Below, piece by piece: positions 55,882-64,000 of a stretch of DNA of 64,000 nucleotides. Origin of the DNA: Cudoniella acicularis (taxonomy: Eukaryota; Ascomycota; Leotiomycetes; Helotiales; Helotiaceae). The first letter of the stretch is position 1. The number at the start of each line of letters is the position of its first letter. The stretch is from NCBI GenBank assembly GCA_013054445.1, contig JAAMPI010000047.1, positions 18,901 to 82,900 of the forward strand, given 5' to 3'. The translations under genes and the position numbers were made by a program. The notes below the pieces were generated by a model. The model did no database searches. It had not been told where the DNA came from and worked only from the letters and a program-made list of their open reading frames with translations.

Positions 55882-56325
55882 GAGCAGTTTATTTCGTGAA
55901 GGCTTGAATCAGTACCTTGAGGTATGTGGTTGTATAGTGCTATATAAACTCGGGAGGTTGGGCGATTCTTAGCTCTCGATAACTACTATAACTTTATTAT
56001 AAGGCACATGGTTTCTCGCGGGGGATAATTGCTATGTACAACAAAAGGAGAGAAATAAAAATTCACTCTACGGTATGGAAGCAAGGGTGCGAGGAGGGGT
56101 TACTATATGACTAAGTTATATATGGTTTTGTTGCAACAAAACCGTTGGTATGATTTTTATCTGATGTTGTGTTGTGTTGTGTTAGAGTAGAGTGAATAAC
56201 AGGATAGAAGCCGATGTATAGAGGCAAAGCGATTATTATTTCATTCACTTCACTATATAACACCTTTTTCAAAATCTCACTTCAATCCCTCTTAACTCTT
56301 CATCCCACATATATTCTATACTCAC
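55882..56325. other. Convergent intergenic region
   Basis: Contains a (TGTTG)n run at about 56164-56184 and the facing 3' ends of the 815-residue protein gene (+) and the first SDR gene (-). Confidence 0.5.
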
Positions 56326-57465
56326 TCAAGGAAGCGTATAACCCCCATCAATAACTAAGTTTGCCCCTGAATTGCTCATCAGTCTTGTAACAAAAAGGGG
56401 GAGGAGGTAAAATACCAGTCATATAGCTACTAGCATCACTTGCACAGAAGACATACGCGCCCTTTAACTCAGCTGGCTCGCATAATCTGGCGGCAGGAAT
56501 CATGCCAAACCATTTCTTTCTCCATTCTTCGGGGTGGACGTCGAGCACTGTGTTTGGTTAGTGGAGGGTTGTTAAAAAAAGAGGAGAGAGGGGGGAGACG
56601 GGGAGAGGGGTCTTACTATCTGTTGCGATGAATCCCTAAAACAATCATTAGTCACAAATCTCTAGCGCTGGGCACGAAGCAAAAAATAAAAAGGGAGAGG
56701 GAAGAAAGAAAAAGAGGCAACACACAGGACTAACACAATTAACCCTCGCAAAATCCACCCACTCCACACTTAAACACCTCGCAAGCTGCACCACCGCTGC
56801 CTTACTCGCATTATACGCCGCCTGTTTCTGCGGCACATTAACCAATATCGCACTAACACTCGCTGTGAACACCACATTTCCCTTCCTTCCTCCCTCCTTC
56901 ACCTGTTTCTCGAATATTCTGCCTGCAGCTTGAGCAGTGTAAAAGGCTCCGTTGAGGTTTACGTCCATGATTTCTTTGAATTGTTCGGGTGTGTAATCGA
57001 GGCCTGCGTAATGGGTTGCGATTCCCGCGTTAGCAACGACGATGTCGAGGGTTCCGTGGCCGAGTTCGGAGGTGGCGAGGGACATGGTGGTGGAGATTTC
57101 GGGTTGCGAGGTTACGTTGCATTTGTAGGCTTTGATGGTTTTGCCTGTGGAGGCGGCGATGGACTGTTGTGAGTTAGCATTATTTCTTCTTTTTTGGGGG
57201 GGGGGGAATTCGAAGAGGAAGGTAACGAGAAGGTAGATCGTCAAAAAGGAAAAATAAAAGGGTAAACTTACAGCAGCAGTAGCATCAGCAGCCTCTGGAG
57301 ATGTGGAAGTATACAAAATCGCAACATTAGCGCCTGCTTCAGCAAGGCCGCGCGCGACTTCCAGACCAATTCCACGGGTTCCGCCTGTGACGAGGGCGNT
57401 TTTCCCTCGAGCGAGAAGTGCGAGAGGGCTGGGGAGGAGGGATTGGGGTGGGCTGCGAGAACCAT
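56326..57465 (-). CDS. Short-chain dehydrogenase/reductase 1 (polyol/ketose type)
   Basis: Five exons (57465-57272, 57164-56726, 56635-56617, 56547-56416, 56366-56326), introns 49-107 nt, give 274 residues. The NAD(P) motif is 'TGGTRGIG', the NAG block 'VANAGIA', and the catalytic region 'FTASVSAILVNVPQKQAAYNASKA' (two pieces; Ser, Tyr-x3-Lys). The C-terminus 'DASSYMTGANLVIDGGYTLP' appears only after the last intron is removed. It resembles fungal sorbose reductase, D-arabinitol dehydrogenase or xylulose reductase enzymes, which interconvert polyols and ketoses. One base is unresolved (N at 57399), giving an unknown residue just before 'ALVTGG'. It is the tail gene of a sugar-alcohol cluster. 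Confidence 0.88.
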
Positions 57466-57837
57466 GTTTGCTTTTGTGTTGTGTTGTGGTTTATGTGTTT
57501 TGAAGGGTGTTGAGTGGTTTGTTGTGTTGTGAGAAATAGGTTGGGGATGTGAAGCGAGGATGGAAGAGAGGAGAGGGAGGAGACGGCCCTTATATGCTGC
57601 TGTGCGCTGGCGGGGACCGGACATCACTCGACCTGGTCTAAATTCTTTTCGCGGGCGCGGGGAGAATCGATGGTCGTGTGACATGACCTGTTGGCTCTCG
57701 TCTGTCGCTAAAGATTTCACGATCGTGGTGTTTCGGTGGTTTTGCAGCGATTCTCACAGCGATTCTCGCGAAATAGGGGTAAAAATAGGGGTTTAAGCGA
57801 CTGGAATTTGTAATATGAAAATTTACAATTGAACTAT
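57466..57837. other. Spacer between SDR 1 and the zinc dehydrogenase
   Basis: About 370 bp holding the SDR 1 promoter (minus strand) and the 3' flank of the next minus-strand gene. No other gene is seen. Confidence 0.5.
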
Positions 57838-59145
57838 TTACTGAACACCCTCAATAACTACTTTCATGACATCTTCTTGTCCCTTTTTCACCAATTCAAA
57901 GGCCTGCTCTGCCTCCTCGAATTTAAATCTGTGCGTGATGAGAGATTTGGTGTCGATTTTACCAGAAGCGACAAGGTCTACGGCTGCGGCGTAACAGCCA
58001 GCTGTGTATCTAATTGAGCCTTTGATGTTCAGGGCTCGGATGCAGGCTGTTGTGATGGGAAATACGACGTTCTATGCGGATTGTCAGCAGAGTTTTTTTT
58101 TTTAATGTTGCAAGTGCAGAACCCACCTCCTTACCCATGCCAGCTTGCACGTAAGTTCCACCCTTCTTCGCAGCAAATATACCAGCCTGGATACAAGGCT
58201 CGGCACCAGTGCACTCCAGAATCACATCAGCTCCCTCGCCAAGTCTAAACTCTGCAACAATCTTCTCTCCAATTGCTCTGCTCGCCTCAACAGGATCAGT
58301 TCCAGCAGGAGCGCGCTCAGGAACAAACACCCCATCAGCAGCATACTTGGCAGCAAATTCCGTCCGCGCTTTCGAAATATCAACACCGATGACCTTCTTC
58401 GCGCCATACGCCTTAGCCATTGCCTGGCACAAGACACCAATGGGACCACAGCCGAAGACAATCACGGTCTGGTTTGCTCGCAGGTCTGCAACTTTGCAGA
58501 TTTGAACGGCGACGGCGGTGGGCTCGACCATGGCGCCATCTTCGGAGGACATGTGTGCGGGGATTGGGTAGCAGTAGTCGGATGCTACGGTGTAGTATTT
58601 TTGAAGGGTGCCGTCCCAGGGTGGGGTGGCAGCGAAAATGGTGTCTGCGCAGAGGTTGTAGGAGCCTTCGCGGCAGAAATCGCAGCTTTGAAAATAATCA
58701 GCTCCTATTCTGGAACTCTTGGAGGGGCAACTTACTATCTGCATGGGACACCGGGCTCGATTGCAACTTCGAGAAGTTAGCCTTGATCTCGTCAGAGATT
58801 TGAGAAAATATACCTCGATCTCCCACCTTAACATTCTTCACAGCCTTTCCAACCTCAACAATCGTCCCAGAACTCTCGTGTCCCAAAACGATTGGGCTGT
58901 TCAAAATGAAATCTCCAATTCTGCCTCGTTGCCAATAGTGTACATCACTTCCACAAATTCCAGTCTGCTCAATATGGACTCTGACGTCGTGGTCATTTCG
59001 AAGTTTGGGGATTTCTCTGTTCTCAATGGAGACGTTCTTGATTGAGTGCAGGACGAATGCGGGGTTCTTGGAAGGGTTAGCTGGGCCGTCCGGTCGGGTT
59101 TTGGTGGGAACTTACCACTTCGGTGCTGGTGACTGAGGGAGACAT
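57838..59145 (-). CDS. Zinc-dependent xylitol/sorbitol dehydrogenase
   Basis: Five exons (59145-59116, 59066-58814, 58766-58736, 58685-58127, 58071-57838), introns 47-55 nt, give 368 residues. It holds 'TGICGSDVHYW' and 'GHESSGTIVEVG' (catalytic zinc ligands), 'EPGVPCRYCDFCREG' (structural zinc cysteines, split by two introns), 'FAATPPWDGTL', and the NAD site 'GCGPIGVLCQAMAKAYG'. This is the polyol dehydrogenase family that oxidises xylitol to D-xylulose or L-arabinitol/sorbitol to the matching ketose with NAD+. The 'FAATPPWDGTL' text points to the xylitol dehydrogenase branch. It is cytosolic. Neighbouring SDR and sugar-transport genes support a role in pentose/polyol catabolism. Confidence 0.92.
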
Positions 59146-60322
59146 TTTGGTGTTTTTTTGAATTTATTTAAGTGCGGATAGATGAGATGAAACTGATAGA
59201 GAGATTTGGAAGAGAAATCAGATGGAATAATGGAAAAATATGAAAATTGGTAGACTTAAGGCGGGTTTTGGAGGGGTCGATGCGGGGTCAAAAAATGTTT
59301 CTTCGTGCGACGCGACGGAGACAGTCGACCGCGACTCTCAACCTGACAACACCTGGCTGAATGGAGCTTCAAATTTCAAGCCACGATGCTACTCTGTTTG
59401 CTGTTCGACGCCAGGAAAGAGTTCCGATCATAGTCCTCAATATGAGAGTGAAGAATAGGAGAGAAGAGGGTGATTTTGTGAAAGGCTCAACTCATGGCGA
59501 CGCGTCGTGAAGGCTCTCCAGATTTCACCAGCGTCATCATCAGCAGTGTTGAGCTTTTCATCCTTGGCAGCTATTAGGTCATCGAGGTCCGCTCACTGAG
59601 AATTGATACGGGGCGCTGGGGATGAGCAAAGCGGAGGTGGGTGCAAAATAATGAGGGTGAAGATGTCCGTCGGGCGTTGCTTGTGGCGGAAACGGCTCGT
59701 GAATGCGGAGCGGACACCAGGAAGCTGGAGTGGGATGGGTCACGCGAGATTCCTCGATCACTGTGGTGAAGACTCAGTAATTCAGCGAATCGCACTATCT
59801 ACATGGACTACAAGCCGAGATGAAGCAGCGGAAGGTACCCGCAGAAATTATAAGCCTACAAAGGACAGCCTCGGAGGCACAGATAAAAGGGTCACGTGAG
59901 TCGCCCCCTTTTTGGATGTAGAAGCTGTCCAGGTCCCTGTCGCCAGAGCCTTCATATTTTGGTGATTCTTAACATGACGCCACAAGTTCATGCAAAGTCT
60001 TGGATCTCTCATCTTTCCTTGTCCCAGTTAAGCTAGCTTCCCTGCCAGTCCACGCTCCCCAACTCCGCGGCTGAAGGGCGGAGAGACTCACCCTCTCCGT
60101 GATGGCGTTATATACAAAGGGTGAGCGGGGCCTAGATTCCGCCAGCGGAGTAGGGGAGCCCCGAGAGAGTGCGTTGGCAAGGCTGTCAATGGCCGTTTCT
60201 TTGATACTTGAGATGATTAAGTTTGATTCTATGCCTCAATCATTATATCACTCACTAAACACTCTCTCAATTCACATCCAACCTCGCTTCAATTCTCTTT
60301 TTGATACCTTATTTGCTGCAAA
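59146..60322. other. Divergent promoter region of the polyol cluster
   Basis: Between the dehydrogenase (-) and SDR 2 (+), so it may control both. A TTATATACAAAG TATA-like box lies at about 60108-60119, about 210 bp before the SDR 2 ATG. A GTCACGTGAG site lies near 59892. Open frames here are not protein-like. Confidence 0.45.
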
Positions 60323-61259
60323 ATGGCTACCAACGGAACAAATGGTACTCAGAAGTCCATCCGGGCACCAAACCCTCCTGTTGAGGACAGTGTTTTTAAG
60401 TCTTTCCGTCTTGATGGACGAACGGTTATCATCACTGGTGGATCTGGTGGAATTGGATATGAGATTGCAAGAGGGTTAGCTGAAGCTGGTGCCAACGTAA
60501 GTCTCATCCAGATAATCATTCAATTCAAGCTGACAAGTCACGTAGATAGCCATCTGGTACTCAGCCTCGGGCAATGCCGACAAACAAGCCGCCATAATCA
60601 CCAAAGACTTCGGCGTCAAGACCGCAACATACAAAGTCCAAGTCGAGAACTATGCCGAAGTCGAAGCTGCTGTCGCACAAGTGGTGAAGGATTTCGGCCG
60701 TCTGGATGTCATGATTGCCAATGCCGGTATTCCTTCAAAGGCTGGTGGACTTGATTCCTCTGTTGCGGACTGGGATCGTGTTCGTGCTGTGGATTTCGAC
60801 GGTGCTTATTACTGCGCGAGAGCTGCTGGTTTGGTCTTCAAGGCCCAAGGACGTGGAAACTGCATCTTTACTGCTAGTATGAGTGGTCATGCGGCCAATG
60901 TTCCACAAGAACAGGCCGGCTACAACGCCTGCAAGGCTGGTGTTGTAAGTTCTCCCGAGATTTACGTTTGTCAAATCTTCACTGACAATTGATATCAGAT
61001 CCACCTCTCAAAATCTCTCGCTGTTGAATGGGCCAAATGGGGAGGAAGAGTGAACTCCGTGTCACCTGGATACATCGATACAGCGATATCAGGGGATTGC
61101 CCTTTCGAGATGAAGGAGGCATGGTTCGGACTGACTCCATTGAAGAGAGATGCGGATCCAAGAGAACTGAAAGGAGTTTATCTGTATCTTGCCAGTGATG
61201 CAAGCTCGTACACAACCGGAGCCGACTTTATTGTCGATGGAGGATATACTGCTCGTTAG
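60323..61259 (+). CDS. Short-chain dehydrogenase/reductase 2 (polyol/ketose type)
   Basis: Three exons (60323-60496, 60546-60944, 60999-61259) with introns of 49 and 54 nt; 277 residues. It has '[19 protein letters not shown]' (NAD(P) binding), 'IANAGIPSK', '[20 protein letters not shown]' then ACKAG (Ser and Tyr-x3-Lys catalytic residues), '[15 protein letters not shown]' and the end '[15 protein letters not shown]'. This is the sorbose/L-xylulose reductase-like group used in pentose and polyol breakdown. SDR 1 is a paralogue and is only moderately similar, so the pair may use different substrates. The gene is complete, with a TATA-like box upstream. Confidence 0.92.
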
Positions 61260-62419
61260 ATACCCCAAATTGAACTCGTTCTCTCCCCTGTTTTATTTTC
61301 GATTGTTCGGTTAGAGCGTAGGAGTCATGATCATACTCCCTGCAAATCGAGGTTGACCAAATGACTCAAATAAAACACGAATCTATCACACCTCCGACAG
61401 GCTGTTAAAAATTCAGCTTTTCACTTCCATTCCGCTGACTTTTAACATGAAGTGTCTGAGAAAGGAGAAGGGCTTCGAAAATTTGGCGTCCAGCGAATCG
61501 AAGTCCGTCAACCAACTTGGTTGACTTAATGTTTGGACTTACTGAACAAAATTCATCTATACAGTGATTATGAAAGTCAGCCACAAAAAGACAATTTTCA
61601 AGAATACAGACCGCGGCACACGAGAAAAAGGGGAGAGCGTTGAGCCGATAATTGACGTCTCGACCGAAGCATACCAAGTCCAGTAACAAACATCCTCGGC
61701 CATCTTCACGGAGTGGCTCAACTCAACATCTTAGAGTTCTCTCCTTGCGTCTCGACTGTCTGCCTGTGGAAGTGGTCTGTTGTGATGAAAAAAAAGGGGC
61801 GGTTTTTGACGGGTCAAGCTTACTCATCAATATGCCTCCACTCTTGGCATTTATCCTCCACCTCCTCTCTCCATCATCCCCAACATCCCTATTATTTCCC
61901 GCCGCCTCACCCGACAAACACGCTCGCCTTGCGTCCCGAACACAGCGCCCAAAATTCAACGGGCCATGCTTTCCGCCAGCTCTTAGCGGAGGGTGACAGA
62001 AGTCCGTTGCGGGAAAAGATGGAGAAGCCAGTCCAAGCCAGGGCTTTTACCATGGGGAAACCCCAGGAATCCCAGGAAACTTGGAATTGGGATCCCCACT
62101 TCTTTCTCCGCCTTTAGCCCATTTCACAAATAATTAGCGCCAGAAACGTCGAGTAATGTGTGCGCGAACGATGGGGACCGCAAGGAACCGTGGCGTGAAC
62201 GGCCAATGCGGAGGGATTTGGCAGGTTGATGTTGATTCCGCCATGGAATTATATAAGTATCTCGCTTCTCTCCCCTATTTTCTTTTTCGGTCCTGTCAGT
62301 GTCGCATTCTAGCTCTCTCCATTTATTTGAGTCTTTGGCTGTTCGTCGCAACTTGAGAGTGTTTGAGAATTTTGTCTTACCTTCCCGATTTTCTCCAATA
62401 CATCGCGGTACCGCCAGCC
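61260..62419. other. Intergenic / promoter of the sugar transporter
   Basis: No gene is recognised. A TTATATAAG box at about 62247-62255 lies about 165 bp before the transporter ATG. Confidence 0.45.
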
Positions 62420-64000
62420 ATGAAGGATTCTGATATTGTCGGCCAGTCTTTGGCTGAAGTGCTTCCTCACAACCCAAAATACTGGTTTCAAACACCTCAC
62501 CTCCTACGGTTGAATCTCCTCCTTCTGGTACCTCTGATTTCATCCTCGGTTGCAGGCTATGATGGTACGTACACAAATCAATAGTTTCAACTCATCTAAC
62601 AACTCCCAGGATCTCTCATGAACGGTCTCCAATCACTTGATCAATGGAAAGCCTATTTCGGCCACCCAGCAGGTGCCCTTCTCGGACTCGTCAATGCAGC
62701 CCAATCCCTAGGATCTGTCTTCTCCCTGCCAGTTGTCGGTTTCGTCTCTGACAAGTTCGGACGAAAACCAGTTCTCTTGGCTGGCATTCTCATGATCATA
62801 ATCGCCACCGTTATTCAGTCCGCCTCCATTAACCTGGCTATGTTTATCGTAGCTAGATTCATTGTTGGTTTTGGAGGAATGTTTGTCGTACAGCCTTCCC
62901 CTATGCTCATCGCCGAATTGGCATACCCAACCCACCGAGGAAAATACACTTCAGCATTCTGGACAATGTACTACATGGGTAAGTATCCAGAACCCCCTCC
63001 CGAAATCACATAAACCGCTTCTAACTCCACAAAGGTGCCATCCTCGCCTCCTGGACCACATTCGGCACACAAGACTACACCTCGGAATGGTCCTGGCGCA
63101 TCCCCTCGATCCTTCAAGCCGGCTTCCCCATCATCCAACTAATCTTTTGGTACTGGATCCCCGAATCTCCCCGGTGGCTCATCGACCAAGACCGCGCGCC
63201 CGAAGCAACTGCAATCCTCACCAAATACCACGCCGGCCCAGAATACGAAGGAACCAGCACCTCCCCCTTGGTCTCTCGCGAAATCGCGGAAATAATAAAC
63301 ACCATCCAGCTTGAGAAACTCTCCAAGAACACAGGCTGGGGAGCTCTGATTTCCACACCCGGAAACCGCAAACGCACTTTAATCGCCGTCTGCTTGGGCG
63401 GATTCGCACAATGGAACGGAATCGGCGTCGTCTCCTACTATCTAACCCTCGTCCTCGACACCGTCGGCATCACCGACTCCTTCAACCAAACGCTCATCAA
63501 CGGCCTCCTGCAAATCTTCAATTTCGGTGCTGCCTTCTCTGCCGCTATCCTTGTCGACCGTTTAGGACGACGAACACTATTCCTGTGGTCCGGAATCGGC
63601 ATGCTGGTTTCGTATATCGTGTGGACGGCCTGCTCAGCCGTAAACAGCGACACGGGCTCCAAGCCCGCGGGAATCGTCGTCGTCGTGTGCCTCTTCACCT
63701 TCTTCTTTCACTACGACATCGCCTACACGCCTCTTCTCATGTCCTACCCCACCGAAATCTTCCCCTACTCTCTCCGCTCTAAGGGCATCGCCGTTGAGCT
63801 TTTTGCTATCTACGGCTCTTTGGTGATCGCTGCGTTTGTTAATCCCATTGGATTGGAGAATATTGGGTGGAGGTATTATATCGTGTTTTGCTGTTTCTTG
63901 GTGGTGTTTTTGATCGTGACGTATTTCTTGTTTCCGGAGACGAAAGGGTATAGTCTTGAGGAGATTGCGGTGCTTTTTGATGGGGATGAGGCCCAGGTTG
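62420..64000 (+). CDS. MFS sugar transporter (partial, cut by window end)
   Basis: Three exons so far (62420-62564, 62610-62978, 63035-64000+), introns 45 and 56 nt. About 490 residues are visible. The signatures of the sugar porter family are present: 'DKFGRKPVLL', 'RFIVGFGGMF', 'PESPRWLIDQD', 'DRLGRRTLF', 'YPTEIFPYSLRSKGI' and 'PETKGYSLEEI'. The last normally lies close to the C-terminus, so only a few tens of residues are missing. It resembles fungal lactose permease and hexose/pentose transporters in the plasma membrane. Its place beside two SDRs and a polyol dehydrogenase suggests that it brings in the sugar or polyol they use. Confidence 0.93.

Noticed and set aside
57196..57206. G11 run suspected of breaking SDR 1
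   Set aside because: It lies inside the 107-nt intron 57165-57271, so it does not affect the protein.

Overview
This is nuclear DNA from a filamentous ascomycete (Pezizomycotina). The genes are interrupted by short introns (about 43-130 nt) with GT..AG ends and CTAAC-type branch points. The protein families are typically fungal: HET domain, 2EXR, WSC, a fused tryptophan synthase, Rxt3 and Btn1/CLN3. 5S rRNA and tRNA genes are dispersed. Stop codons explained by C-to-T change, mostly CpA-to-TpA, recur in decayed repeats, as expected of repeat-induced point mutation (RIP). A Leotiomycetes-like fungus is my guess from overall feel only.

Layout. 1-1.7 kb: a RIP-damaged piggyBac-like transposase end, a 5S rRNA gene and a MITE. 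1.7-8.1 kb: a membrane-anchored HET protein with an in-frame TAG, a ketopantoate reductase and a dead F-box gene. 8.5-18 kb: a histidine acid phosphatase, a second MITE, a large mucin-like WSC protein and a secreted FAD-dependent sugar-lactone oxidase. 19-34.5 kb is a conserved housekeeping block: Rxt3, Btn1, a 2EXR protein, tryptophan synthase head-to-head with SDH assembly factor 4, and a DUF829/TMEM53 hydrolase. 35-42.5 kb is a graveyard of 2EXR genes (one intact, three broken) with a tRNA-like relic and a solo LTR. 43.3 kb: an intron-containing tRNA-Tyr.

44.5-56 kb is the most unusual part. A divergent HET protein is followed by a ~1,320-residue protein that joins an SNTX (stonustoxin)-type MACPF domain to a P-loop GTPase and cysteine-rich modules, and then by an 815-residue protein I do not recognise. 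The large protein has no signal peptide, so I read it as a candidate intracellular effector or sensor of cell death or incompatibility. That function is inference.

56.3-64 kb (window end) looks like a polyol/pentose catabolic cluster: two short-chain dehydrogenases, a xylitol/sorbitol-type zinc dehydrogenase and an MFS sugar transporter that runs off the window.

Several otherwise good genes carry single-base indels in or next to homopolymers (WSC at 11778-11785, Btn1 at 24550-24555, SNTX-GTPase at 50881-50887), and there is one N at 57399. Sequence or assembly error is therefore a real possibility for those breaks. The RIP-type nonsense codons are base substitutions and cannot be explained that way.
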